Both the position numbers and the translations under genes were made by a program. Positions 36,201 through 46,553 of a stretch of DNA of 64,000 nucleotides are shown one piece after another. The DNA lies in assembly GCA_039545355.1 (NCBI GenBank), contig BCJJ01000010.1:319085-383084 (forward strand). The letters are read 5' to 3'. Each line of letters starts with the position of its first letter. Positions within the stretch are counted from its first letter, which is position 1. This stretch comes from Trichosporon coremiiforme. Its lineage: Eukaryota; Basidiomycota; Tremellomycetes; Trichosporonales; Trichosporonaceae. Below the pieces are notes generated by a model. The model had not been told where the DNA came from and did not search any database. It was given only the letters and a program-made list of their open reading frames with translations.

Positions 36201-36505
36201 CTAGCTTGATCGATGACGGCATGCCACGCGGTGATACCACCACGTGATACCTACACGTATTAATGTTCCAAAAGCGGTCCACATTCCTCGCCTAAGTTCA
36301 GAAGCGTGGGCAGGCTCCGCGCACGCCATAGATCTATACTCCGATCTCCGCGGTGGAGGTCGTCCAACCGGCCGGGCATACGCACCTACGCTGGCGGAGA
36401 TTAGATTAGCGTGCAAAAGTCGATTCACCACCCCCACTTCTTTCATCACTCACTCTCTTACCACCTCTCAGCGACAGCAACAGGAAGGGTCAGTGGAGGA
36501 CCAGC
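33272..36505. other. Long divergent intergenic region (GH16 / SNO1)
   Basis: 3.2 kb between the starts of two divergent genes. Only short unrelated ORFs are present. A GGCT microsatellite lies at 34051-34080. This is unusually long for a promoter and could hold a non-coding RNA, but nothing specific is visible. Confidence 0.55.
34051..34080 (+). repeat. (GGCT)n microsatellite
   Basis: Imperfect GCTG/GGCT tandem run of about 30 bp within the GH16-SNO1 intergenic region. Confidence 0.85.
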
Positions 36506-37582
36506 ATGACCATCGAACTCCAGGAGGAGAGGCAACAGGTCCCCGAGCAGCTCACCATCGGCGTGCTGGCGCTCCAGGGCGCTTTTCATGAGCACATTGC
36601 GTATCTGAACCGGTGAGTCACCCACAAGGTGTAGCTGACAGCAGTCTGCGCCCCAAGGGACACACGATCAGCGCCATCGCCGTGCGCACGAAGGATGATC
36701 TGGACGTGAGTGTGTTGTCGAGCCAACGGCCAGACTATCCCCTCACCACCCCATCCCTCCCCCTTCCGAACCCCTTTCAGCGCTCCAGAGTGCTCCCACA
36801 AGCCTCCGCGAGCCTCCGCGAGCCTTCAGTCACCTTCAGTCGCCTGCGGCTCCTTCCATCTCCCTCGTTCTCGCTGACAATAGCAATGCTACGCCCTCGT
36901 CCTCCCCGGCGGCGAGTCCACCGCCATAACCCGTGTCGCGGCCCGGACGGAGGGCCTCCTCCAGGCTCTGCAAGCGTTTGTGGCCGACCCTGACCGCCCG
37001 GTATACGGCACGTGCGCGGGCATGATACTCATGGCTGAGCCGGACGGAGTCGGCGGCGGCAAGAGGCAGGGCGATGGGAAGGCTTGGGGCGGCGTGCGGG
37101 GGATGAAAGTGTGGCGGAACTTGTATGGTGGTGAGTTGCTCTACGCTTCGGATTCGCAGTCTAGACCCTACTGTAGACTGCGGAAGTTGTCGTGCGTGCT
37201 GGCAGAGGGGACTAGCTTCAACGCGCGTACGCAAGCTGACAAGACAGGTCAGCTGGAAAGCTTTGAGTATCCTCTGCAAATTCCAGGTCTCTTCTCCCGG
37301 CCCGACGAGCCCTTCAACACGATCTTCATCCGAGCCCCCTGCCTGCACTCCCTGTCCCCCGAGGCTCGCGCCGACACCGAGATCCTGGCCACCCTGCCAC
37401 CGGAATGCATTCCGGCGCCCCCTCCAGGCGATAGTCCGTTGGGATCCGCAGACGAAGAGACGCTGGGCGCAGTCATGCTCCGCCAGGGACGGAAGTTGGT
37501 CACGTCTTTCCACCCCGAATTGTCGGGTGATGCCAGAGTGCATGAGTTTTGGGTTGAGAGATGTGTGCTGGGTAGGAAGTAA
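36506..37582 (+). CDS. SNO1: Pyridoxal 5'-phosphate synthase glutaminase subunit (Sno1/PdxT)
   Basis: Class I glutaminase that releases ammonia from glutamine for the Snz1/Pdx1 PLP synthase. Exons 36506-36612, 36642-36705, 36884-37130 and 37248-37582 encode 250 residues, slightly above bacterial PdxT. Visible motifs are IGVLALQGAFHEHI at the N-terminus, LVLPGGEST, the nucleophile cysteine in GTCAGMIL and the catalytic His/Glu in TSFHPEL. The third intron splits codon G in LYGGQLESFEYP. No SNZ1 partner is in the window. The ATG at 36506 gives a 10-residue hydrophilic lead before the conserved start. Confidence 0.92.
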
Positions 37583-37959
37583 TAGAGTATGCTAGATGGT
37601 TGTATAGAGTGAGGTCGGGACAGAGCGCACAGGTAAAGTAACCGTGGACTAACCATCTTGCTTGGAGCGCGTGGTGCACAAGTTGAGCTACCGATGGCAC
37701 TTTTTTAACTCGATCTATCTACCTCGTCTATGCTAGACATGAGGACCTCTACTAACTGCATGCAAACTACAAACACTCAGCATGATCGTCCAATATCTGA
37801 TGAAGATGCCAGAAACATTGAATCTTCTTCCTGTGTGCGCTCGGCTTGGCCGCGAACAGGTCAGGAAGGCTAAGAAACGCACAGAACAGCGCGAGCACCA
37901 GGCAGTAATGTTGGACTCTAAGTCGCTGGATGCCCGAGTAACGGTGTTACTCGCAGCAC

Positions 37960-38510
37960 GACTTAGACAGGACTGATCAACTGATTGAGATGTGTTTTGC
38001 ATAGGATGGCCAGAAGGCCGTTTATATATCTGAAGGCGCTAGAGAACGATAAGACGCTAGAGAACGATAAGACGCTAGAGAACGATAAGACTATACATGA
38101 ACTGGCGTGACGGGCAAGAAATCACGCGGTTTCCAACACAGTGATGTAGAAATCTAGACTGCCCGGGGCTCAAGCAACGATGTTGCTCGTAGGGTGGCTA
38201 GACTTGAACTGATCAACTGAGGATGGAGAGTGAAGATGCACTGGGTGGCCAGGAGGCCGTTTATTGTCTAAAGGCAGCTAGAGAACAATAAGACTAGCTG
38301 CAGACTACTCGGAAGATGTCGTACGATGTCAGGCGCCGAGGCCGGCGCCCAGAATGCGTGTAAGAGGCGTGTTGAGCATGTTCTCACCTAGAACAATAGA
38401 AACATTGAGAGCGGGGGTGCTGACTAGGAGGGTCGAGCTCTGGAGTACGGGCCGAGTGCCGCGAGACACGTGGGAAAGAAATCACGTGATTTCCATCACA
38501 GTGAGTTCGG
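37960..38510 (+). repeat. Diverged direct duplication
   Basis: Copy A (about 37970-38150) and copy B (about 38205-38510) share three colinear blocks: ACTGATCAACTGA; GGTGGCCAGGAGGCCGTTTAT with TCTAAAGGC..GCTAGAGAA; and AAGAAATCACGTGATTTCC with ACACAGTGA. They differ by substitutions, many C/T or G/A, and copy B has an extra ~115 bp. This is probably an old duplication or the remnant of a repeat family. Confidence 0.75.
38038..38091 (+). repeat. Three tandem 18-bp units
   Basis: Three identical copies of GCTAGAGAACGATAAGAC. Copy B of the surrounding duplication has a single diverged unit (AGCTAGAGAACAATAAGAC), so expansion occurred after duplication. Confidence 0.95.
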
Positions 38511-38557
38511 TCGGACCTGGATATAATGGCCTAAGCTTGGGATACGTCGTCGTGCTG

Positions 38558-39349
38558 CTACCCTCGTACGCCCGTCCCCAGAATCCAGAGGGAGGAGGCG
38601 TGTTCCCAGCCTTGTAGTTCATGAATTCGCCCTCGGGTTCCGGGGAAGAAGGTGTAGATCGGCCTGTGCCTGTCGGGCGCCCTTGGGTTGCGCTCAGCTC
38701 CTGTCCCGTTGCCGCTCTCCCCGCTCTCCTTCCTCTTGCTCCTTCCGCTCCTTCCATCTCCCAAACGCCCCGTAAACCTGCTCGGCGCCACTGGGGCGGC
38801 GTACACGTCGCCGAGTCGGAGCACCTCGACCTCCTCAAAGTTCCTGGACCGGAACCACTCAGCGACAGTCAGGATCCACGGAATGATAAAGATTGGAACC
38901 AGGAGCCCGTATCCGTGCGAGTAGTGCACGACTACCTCAGTGGCGCCACTCGGTGAATCCAACGGCAGGTGGGAGGGCAAGCGTAAGCAAGAAGGATGAG
39001 TTGCTCACCAAGCGCAGCAGGCAGCATGCCATGAACCCTCGTATCGCTCGAGAAATGCCCCGGCAGTTCCTTGTACCGCAGCTGCTTCCCAGAGACGTAG
39101 TGAAGTTGTACCCGACCTCGGGACCGTGGCAGACGTCAATGACCTGGTCGTACCAGCCGGAAGCCCCTAGATGGAGGTTCGCGAATGGAACCGGGGAGTT
39201 GATGGACACAAAACCGACCTTGCCCACGGGGTGGACACAAGCGTTAGCTGAGGAGGGCGGAGAGGGGCGTAGGAAAAGAGGGAAGAAAACTCGCAGTGCA
39301 GGGTGAGCATTAGCAAGATCCAGACGAAGTAGAGTACTTCGGCAACCAT
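38558..39349 (-). CDS. Hypothetical small membrane protein
   Basis: The start at 39349 (MVAEVLYFVWILLMLTLHC) encodes a signal peptide or membrane segment. A second coding block (about 39250-39009) contains VGKVGFVSINSPVPFANLHL, GWYDQVIDVCHG and several cysteines. A canonical 73-nt intron (38936-39008) joins ...GFMACCLLRL to VVVHYSHGYGLLVPIFIIPW, another membrane segment. A charged Arg/Gly/Ser tail ends at 38558. The first join is unresolved: no GT donor keeps the frame, and a GC-AG intron (CACT|GCGAG...CTCAG) is the only in-frame option I find. It may instead carry a frameshift. I do not recognise the family. Confidence 0.5.
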
Positions 39350-39988
39350 GATGGCCTGATGAGCTCGTGGCTCAAGGGTTCCTTGGTTGATGCAGTCGCT
39401 GAGAGTTACAAAGCGAGAGTGGAGTTGAAGAGGAGAAGAGGGATTGTTGATGGAGGCGAGAACAGAAGGGTTGGGGGAGAGTATATGGGAAGAATTGTGG
39501 ACGGTCGATAAGAGGAGAAGATGAGGACAAGAGAAAGCAACCATCAGTCAGTTAGGCAGTCGTGCGACTCGTCTGGACACACAGCGGGAGCAGTGGCGAA
39601 CACACATACGTATCGTTCGACGGCTTCGATACCTGAGCGGTTGACTGGATTCTGTGTGTGTGTATACTGTATGCTTGAGCTCTGGAAAGCTCTGCACATA
39701 CAGAGCCAGCCACTCTCGCCCCAGGTATCACCCCAGCGCGTTGCGGGTATGAGGACGAGCGGCCATCCTCAGGCGCGATACCTCAACAGTACCCACTTTT
39801 CATAGGATGTCCCATCAACTTTGTGGCAGCAGTCCTCACCCAAAGAGGTGCTCAACCTTCCATAAAAGCGTACTTCCGCTCCCATCCGAACATGTCCATC
39901 TGCCACTTGGTTGCCACCCAGGTCACGTGACCACCACTGACATCAGATGTCCGGCCTAGAACTGTTTTGAACAACCTCACCATTCACT
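39350..39988. other. Divergent intergenic region
   Basis: 639 bp between the minus-strand membrane-protein gene and the PPIL4 start. It probably holds both promoters. No RNA gene or convincing ORF. Confidence 0.5.
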
Positions 39989-41444
39989 ATGTCGGTCCTG
40001 CTCGAGACCTCGCTCGGCGAGCTGGTCATCGACCTGGAAGTCGAGCGGTGCCCGCGCATTTGCGAAAACTTTCTCAAGCTCTGCAAAGTGAAATACTACG
40101 GATTGAACGCATTCTTCAATGGTGAGTCACTTGTCCCAACTCTGCTGACGACCAGTGTCCAAGGACTTCATCTGCCAGACTGGCGACCCGACCGCGACGG
40201 GGACGGGCGGCGAGTCTTTCGAGTCGTATGCTTGGTCTCAGAACCACGAGGGCCCTAAGCCGCCGCGCTACATCGAGCCCGAGATCACGACGAAGCTGAA
40301 GCACAAGGAGCGCGGGACTGTGTCGATGGCCGTCGCACCCGTCGAGCCGCCGGGGTGCGGGAGCCAGTTTTTCATCACGCTCGCAGACAACATCGACTAC
40401 CTAGACGGCAAGCACTGCGTATTCGGGCACGTCGTTGAGGGCTTCGACACGCTGGACAAGATCAACGATGCTTTTCTCGATCAGGAGGGTCGGCCGCTGC
40501 AGGACATTCGTATCCGGCACGTCGAGATCCTCGAGGACCCCTTCGAGGACCCACCGAACATGATCTCGATCCCGAACTCGCCGCTGCGCGCGCCGGATTC
40601 GGGATTCGCGCGCATTGCCGATGACGAGGACCCGTTCAAGGAGATGTCCGAGGAGCAGGCGGAGGAGGAGAGGCGCAAGACGGCCGCGAACTCGTCAGCG
40701 CTCACGCTTGAGATGATCGGTGACCTGCCCTTTGCTGCCGTGCGACCCCCGGAGAACATTCTCTTCGTGTGCAAGCTTAATCCCGTCACGCAGGACGACG
40801 ACCTCGAGCTCATCTTCTCCCGCTTCGGCAAGATTCTCTCGTGCGAGATTGTCCGCGACAAGAAGTCGGGCGATTCCCTGCAGTACGCCTTCATCGAGTT
40901 CGACCTGAAGGAAAGCGCCGAACAGGCGTACTTCAAGATGCAGAATGTGCTCGTCGACGATCGCCGCATCCACGTCGACTTCTCCCAGAGTGTCGCCAAG
41001 ATGAACCGCGCTCAGCTCATGGGCTTGAATAGCGGCAGGGGTGGACGTGGAGGCGGCCGAGGAGGTATGCGCGGTGGCCACCGTGGTGGCTTCGACGCCC
41101 CGCGACAGAGGGATACCGGCTATGGAGACAGGTACGAGAGGAAGCGGAGCAGAAGCCCCCGACGAGACGATGGCCGCCGGGACCGTGATCGCGACTACCG
41201 GGATCGAAGAGACGACGACCGTGACCACGACAGGAGAGATCGCGACCGTGATCGCGACCGTGACCGCCGGGATCGCGACCGGGACTACTACCGCGACCGC
41301 CGAGACAGGGACCGAGACCGCGATCGCAGCCGTGACGACCGCCGCGATCGGAGAGACAGAGACGACTGGCGAGACAGGGACCGCCGCGACGACCGCGACA
41401 GGAGGGACCGTGATAGACGAGACGACCGTTATGAGCGCCGCTAG
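39989..41444 (+). CDS. Cyclophilin with RRM domain, PPIL4/Cyp6 type
   Basis: Exons 39989-40121 and 40156-41444 (34-nt intron) give 473 residues. The N-terminal cyclophilin domain (about 1-165) starts [20 protein letters not shown] and contains [19 protein letters not shown] and [20 protein letters not shown]. An RRM follows at about 237-315, with RNP motifs ILFVCKLNP and [10 protein letters not shown]. After a Gly/Arg-rich RGG-like stretch, the last ~100 residues are almost pure Arg/Asp/Glu dipeptides. Family members are nuclear peptidyl-prolyl isomerases linked to pre-mRNA splicing and transcription. The C-terminal Arg/Asp tail is typical of splicing-associated proteins but long here. Confidence 0.93.
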
Positions 41445-41662
41445 ATCATTGTATGCATGCATTTGTAGCCATCACTGTCGCCGTCATGCTTAGTGCCGTT
41501 GCGATTGCCGAGCGTCAGTCTAAGCGTTGCTTTCAACCGACTACTATGACGCACGACTGGCCAAAGCTCGGACGGGATCAAATAAAGTCACAGACGCAGC
41601 GTCCAAAGAGATATGAGATTGGATTTCGGAGCACTTTGCAATCCACCACTATTGCCACCACC

Positions 41663-43352
41663 ATGCTCCGTCACGGCGTCCTATCCGCTGCATGCGCTGC
41701 GCGCGCGCTCCCCCGCCGACAACTGTCGACGACCGCCACCCGCTACATCCGCATCAAGAAGCCCGAGGGTGCCGAGCCGGCCAAGCCGACCCCGGCACCC
41801 AAGGCTCCCGAGCAGCCGTCTCCTGCCGAGAAGCCGGCTTCGGTTCCGCCCAGCGTCGATGCCGGCAAGAAGTTCGAGCCCGAGGTGAACGCCCAGAGCA
41901 CTGAGACGTCCACCCCCGGCGCCACCGGCGAGCCCCTCGCATCCGCCGTCCCCCCGTCCGAGCCCCCCAAGCCCGAGGAGACCAAGGTCGAGGAGCCCGT
42001 CGAGGAGTTCCCGGACAAGCCGGACCTCTCCAAGCTCCCCTCGCTGAACATCGACCCCGAGGCTCAGGTTCGCGCCCAGGAGGCCATTGAGCAGCCGAAG
42101 GAGGACGCTAAGGGCCAGAAGAAGACTGGTGCTGGCAAGAAGCCGCCCAAGTACGAGTCGTCCATCGACCGGAAGCGCAGGAACATGGCCCGTCTCGGCG
42201 TAGCCGGTCTGTTCGTCGGTGCCATCGCCGCTGCCTATTATGTGGGAGAGAACCAGGAAGAGAAGGAGGGCGAGGCCAAGGAGAAGAAGAGCTTCATCGA
42301 GCAGTTCAAGGCTAACTTCGCGGCGCTCGGCGACATCTTCTCCAAGCCCGCCTTCGAGGTCCTCCTCCCCGACCCCCTCCCTCCCCCCCACCAGCGCCCC
42401 TACACCCTCCTCGTCGACCTCGAGGACATGCTCGTCCACTCCTCGTGGGACCGCCAGCACGGCTGGAGGACGGCCAAGCGCCCCGGTGTTGACTACTTCC
42501 TTGGCTACCTCAGCCAGTTCTACGAGATCGTCCTCTTCTCGAGCCAGCCTTCCTTCGTGAGTACTAGCTTCGTCGTTGTTATTGTTAGCTAACGTCAGAC
42601 CGGCCATGCCGTCTCCGAGAAGCTCGACCCCATGACCCTCTACCTTCCTTACAAGCTCTTCCGTGAGAACACACGCTACGTCGACGGCAAGGTGGTCAAG
42701 GACATCGACTACCTGAACCGTGACCCCAAGAAGGTCGTCATGCTCGAAGTCAACCCCGAGCACGCCTACCTCCAGCCCGACAACGCCATCATCATGCCCC
42801 GCTGGGACGGCAGGGCCGGCGACAAGGGCCTCATTGAGATGATCCCCTTCCTCGAGTGTGAGTTATGGACGAGCCGCTCATAACTGACAGGCAGCGATCG
42901 CCATCTTTGCTCCCCAGGACGTCCGCCCCGTCCTCAAGCACTACGCCGGCAAGGACATTCCCCGCGAGTACGCCAAGAAGGAGGCTGAGCAGAAGGCGGC
43001 CGCGATCGCCGAGTGGGAGCGGACGCACCCCAACAAGGGCAGCAGCTGGTCTGCGGGCCTGTTCGGCGGCGGCCAGACCCGCCCTCAGCAGCCCATGACC
43101 TTCCTGGAGATCAAGCGCCAGCAGGCTCAGCGTGCCTACGAGGAGGAGCAGAAGTACTACAACGAGCACAAAGAGGAGTTCCTTCGGTAAGTTAGACACC
43201 AGCGTCCCTAACTAACATTCAGCCTGATCGAGGAGGACAAGCAGCGCCAGCTCCAGGCCATGGGGGGTTCGCTCTTCGGCATGATGGGTCGAGGTAACGA
43301 GAAGGCGGCGCAGGAGGCTGCCGCTCAGCAGGCCCAGCAACAGCAGAAGTAA
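41663..43352 (+). CDS. TIM50: Mitochondrial import inner membrane translocase subunit Tim50
   Basis: Receptor of the TIM23 complex that takes presequence proteins from TOM. Exons 41663-42556, 42599-42857, 42895-43186 and 43223-43352 encode 524 residues. The N-terminus ([23 protein letters not shown]) is a classic mitochondrial presequence. A Pro/Glu-rich segment follows, then one membrane span ([16 protein letters not shown]) at about residue 180. The FCP1-like domain has [16 protein letters not shown], where the phosphatase DxDx(T/V) motif is degenerate as in other Tim50s, then [17 protein letters not shown] and [18 protein letters not shown]. The C-terminus is Gln/Ala-rich. Introns are 36-42 nt. 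Confidence 0.94.
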
Positions 43353-43627
43353 CCACGTCGGAGCCGGACATCGCACTGTAGTATCACGCCCCATTCATAT
43401 CAGTAGTAGTGCATGCAAGCGCATACATTCCCCATCCCCTGTGTGCTTCCAGAAGTGTCGTCTTTTTCGCAGCTTGCGCGTTCCGCGAAAACAAAGGGTC
43501 TCACCGAAAAGGACAGCCAGCGTGGGAGAGCTGACCACGTGGTGCGATCGATGTCCGGGTCTGACTTTTCAACGCCGTCCCGAAGTCCGACATCGAGCTC
43601 GTCGCTTCAGCCAGTCCACCCAGCACA

Positions 43628-44086
43628 ATGTTCGGCCTCAATATGCTGCGCCCCGTTGGCGCGCGCGGGTTCTCCACGTCCGCCGTCGTCGAGAAGCTCA
43701 AGACGCACAAGGGTACCGCCAAGCGCTTCACCATCACTGGTTCTGGTCTCGTAAGTCCGCCCCCTCCTCCTAGCTAGCTCCTTCCGATCATCCAGCTGAC
43801 AGACAGTACCGTCACGTAAGTCGCGCCGGCGAGCATTACAAACGCATTGCATAAGGGACGCGGAATGCATCGCGCGGAGAAGGGAATGGAAGAGGGACAG
43901 GGAAGACTAACGTTCCAGGCCAAGTGCGGCAAGACGCACCTGAACACCAAGATGTCGGGCAGGACCATCCAGAGCCTCCGCGGCTACGGCTACATTGCCA
44001 AGGGCTCCCGGGTGAGTTAACTCGTCCGAGCGAAACTGACGGAACAGCAACACAAGAACCTCCAGCGCCTCATGCCCTACCTCTAA
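43628..44086 (+). CDS. Mitochondrial ribosomal protein bL35m
   Basis: Exons 43628-43750, 43807-43815 (9 nt), 43919-44011 and 44048-44086 encode 87 residues. The first ~20 residues (MFGLNMLRPVGARGFSTSA) look like a presequence. The rest aligns with bacterial L35: KLKTHKGTAKRFTITGSG, then the microexon residues YRH, then AKCGKTHLNTKMS and ending HKNLQRLMPYL. With the microexon, the GSG-to-K[ST]H spacing equals that of bacterial L35; without it three residues are missing. The gene is a component of the large subunit of the mitoribosome. Confidence 0.88.
43807..43815 (+). other. 9-nt microexon of the bL35m gene
   Basis: TACCGTCAC (Tyr-Arg-His) is preceded by CTGACAGACAG and followed by a perfect GTAAGT. 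Flanking introns are 43751-43806 (56 nt) and 43816-43918 (103 nt; branch-like GACTAACG before GTTCCAG). It is phase 0 on both sides, so skipping it would not shift frame. Confidence 0.75.
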
Positions 44087-44251
44087 CCACTCTAGCATAT
44101 GACTTTCTGCATTGTATTTGGCCCATCTCCTTCACAGGATCACGATTATAACACTTTTATCGGTCTACTGAACTTCTCTTGATCTCGCGCCCCGACTCAA
44201 TACGGATCACAGCTCGCTACAGGCTGCCGCTCGCTGAATGCACGGCAGAAC

Positions 44252-45799
44252 CTACAGACTGTACTTGAACCCGCGGATTTGGCGGTCGGTCAAGTCCTGA
44301 TACTCCTCGACCTTCATGACTACTTCGTCGTCGCTAAGCTCTTCCGCGTCATTCGCGTCCTTCTGTCTCTTGATCAGGACTCTCAGCAAGAGCATGAGTA
44401 TGCTCGCCGCGGCCATGGCGACAATGACTGTGATCCAAGTCGACTTGTACTTGTGGGGCGCCTCCTGCGTCTTGACCGTGTAGCTCGCGGCAATGTTACC
44501 CGCGTTGTAGCCGACAAAGATGGCCCCGTTCGTGACTGCCTTCTTTGTACTGCCTGCGGTGTTGGCGGAAGCCAAGGCTAGGAGGAGCACATAAGGTGCC
44601 CCAAAAGATGCGACAAGGTAGTACCCAATAAGCGGGCCTGCGGTGGGATGCCACGGCGCGGTCCAGATGACGATCGCGCCGACGACGACGGGTACACAGC
44701 TGATGGGGAAGAGCCAGGTGCGGCTGTCGCGCCACCGGTCCGCAAGTGCAGTGAAGATGTAGATCGTGACGCAGGTCACTGCGCCGCCGGGAATCGTGAG
44801 CGCGACACTCTGCAGACCCGAGTAGCCGAGCGACTTGATGATCAGAGTTCCGAAGGCAGTGACGGCGCCGTTGCAGAGATACACCAAGGCGCCGACCAGG
44901 AGGTACAGCCACGTCTTGGGGTCGAGGAGGGCCTCGCGAGCCTGACTCCAGCGCAGGGGCTGCCTGTCCCGCGCGAACGGGTTCTCCTCGAATCGACGTC
45001 GGAGCAGGGCTCGCTCCGTCTCGTTGAAGAACGGGCCGGGCTGCAGAGGCGACGCAGGCAGAAGGGCCATGACGACCAGGCCCCAGGCCATCGTGACGGC
45101 GCCGCAGAAGTAGTAGCTGTTCGTCAGCACAGGAACGGGAGAAACAACGCACATGTACTTCCAAGCGTGGGCGTCGCCGCTGGATCCGAGGGCAAAGTTG
45201 ATGAGGCCGTTGAACATGCTGAAAATGCCTGTGGCCGAGTACCAGATGCCCAAGCGCTTGGCCTGTTCCTGCGGCTTGTACCACAGTGCCGTGATTGCGA
45301 CGAAGCAGGGCGAGACCATGCTCTCGAGCAGTCCCAGGAACACGCGCTGCACGTACAGCCCCTTGTACCCCGTCACGACGACGGTGAGGATGGCTACGAG
45401 GCCCCAGAGTGTGATGACCGTGCCGGCGGCGTACCGGAGGTTCAGTCTCGCGAAGAGGAGCGCGCCGGGGAGGACGGCGACGATGTACCCGTAGTAGAAG
45501 CATGCCGTTGCGGTCGCGTACCGCGTCGTCGTGCCGTTATGCTGTAGCTGCAGGTCTTTCAGGATTCCGAAGGCGGCGGCGCTCCCGAGGGCGGCTTTGT
45601 CGTAGTACTGCAGCCCTAAGGTGACCGTCAGGAGCGGCATGAGGAGTAGGTCCTGCTTCCACAGCAGGCGACGCAGGGCGCGCTCGCGCCCGGCCTCGTC
45701 CTCAAAGTTGGGAACGGGGTAGTCACTCTTCTCGTCGTGGGCGTTCATTGTGAGCCCAATGTTGTTGTTCGTGTCTGGGTCCCGGGTCAATTGTACCAT
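44252..45799 (-). CDS. Dal5-type major facilitator (anion:cation symporter family)
   Basis: Exons 45799-45153 and 45116-44252 encode 503 residues with about twelve membrane segments. Recognisable features are KQDLLLMPLLTVTLGLQYYD in TM1 with the Tyr-Asp pair typical of this family, YGYIVAVLPGALLFARL, RVFLGLLESMVSPCFVAI and GRIFSMFNGL-like TM5 (GIFSMFNGLINFALG). Dal5 relatives import allantoate, ureidosuccinate, nicotinate or similar carboxylates; the substrate here is unknown. The 36-nt intron (45117-45152) has no in-frame stop, so unspliced RNA would add 12 residues. Start 45799 (MVQLTRDPD) was chosen over upstream in-frame ATGs because conserved sequence begins ~45 residues later. Confidence 0.85.
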   Translation of the reverse strand: MVQLTRDPDTNNNIGLTMNAHDEKSDYPVPNFEDEAGRERALRRLLWKQDLLLMPLLTVTLGLQYYDKAALGSAAAFGILKDLQLQHNGTTTRYATATACFYYGYIVAVLPGALLFARLNLRYAAGTVITLWGLVAILTVVVTGYKGLYVQRVFLGLLESMVSPCFVAITALWYKPQEQAKRLGIWYSATGIFSMFNGLINFALGSSGDAHAWKYMCVVSPVPVLTNSYYFCGAVTMAWGLVVMALLPASPLQPGPFFNETERALLRRRFEENPFARDRQPLRWSQAREALLDPKTWLYLLVGALVYLCNGAVTAFGTLIIKSLGYSGLQSVALTIPGGAVTCVTIYIFTALADRWRDSRTWLFPISCVPVVVGAIVIWTAPWHPTAGPLIGYYLVASFGAPYVLLLALASANTAGSTKKAVTNGAIFVGYNAGNIAASYTVKTQEAPHKYKSTWITVIVAMAAASILMLLLRVLIKRQKDANDAEELSDDEVVMKVEEYQDLTDRQIRGFKYSL

Positions 45800-46553
45800 T
45801 CCGCTTGTTTGTGATATAGCGTTGTGTGTCTGAGATGAGTAGAGGGAGAGCGGAATGCCGCCCCCGCACGAGATACTGGATATCGGCTGAGAGCCGGTTC
45901 GAGGTTTCTGGGCTTGGTGAGGTATCGGGGGCCCGAAATCGCGAAATGGGCTGGGAATAACCAAAAGGCGCTCGCTCACGCGCGCTCGGTGTTCTAGACT
46001 CTCTAGACTCTGCACACGCTTGCGTCCGACCAACGCCTTAGATCCGATCCTGCATTCCTCACCTTCCTCACCTGTGCGCTATATCCCCGCAAATCTCATT
46101 GCCCGTGCATCTGATTGGCCCCGCACAGCGTCCGCTCTGTCCTGTGTCTGTTCTAGGCTCAGCATCGACTCGATTCCGCACGCACCGGCCAAGCGGAACA
46201 GAGAAGCGTACGAAGCAGGGCAAAGCAGGGCAAAGCACGAGGTATTTTTAAGCATGACTCAACACCTCGGGCACCCGTAACCCCTTCGGCGCGCGGGCAC
46301 ACGGATCATCTCTGCTCCTGCCTCGCACTCTCCGCCTCGGGCTTCCCATTGGCTCCGCTCTGGGTTTGCCGCTGCACACATTCTGCCTCAGCAATCCGTC
46401 TCAGCTTGCCCTTAGCTTTCCCCAACGTCGCTCTCTTCCTCCGCTCAAGTGTCACCCGCAACACACCGGAGCGCCGATGGATGAAACCGCCAGTTGCCCG
46501 CGGCCCTGGCGCCCGTCTTCCGCACCCTGGGCGGGCGTTACGTAACAAAGAGC
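45800..46553. other. Intergenic, upstream of the Dal5-type gene
   Basis: About 750 bp holding the transporter promoter and the upstream flank of the tRNA-Ala gene. Contains a short repeat GTTCTAGACTCTCTAGACTC near 45991. No protein gene is supported. Confidence 0.5.

Larger units (their letters stand above)
37583..38557. other. Intergenic with duplicated sequence
   Basis: Convergent region between SNO1 and a minus-strand gene. It is relatively AT-rich and built largely of two diverged direct copies of one sequence, described separately. No protein gene is supported. Confidence 0.55.

Noticed and set aside
38038..38091. Possible CRISPR-like array
   Set aside because: The three 18-bp units are directly adjacent with no spacers, in a eukaryotic genome; simple tandem repeat.
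40695..41462. 255-residue antisense frame over the cyclophilin gene
   Set aside because: Val/Ala/Ile repeats are the complement of the Arg/Asp codon repeats, not a membrane protein.
41681..42763. 360-residue antisense frame over TIM50
   Set aside because: Leu/Gly/Val-rich shadow of the TIM50 exons; it also ignores the splice sites of the real gene.
44648..45547. 299-residue plus-strand frame over the transporter
   Set aside because: Antisense to clear membrane segments of a Dal5-type protein; charged composition is the complement effect.
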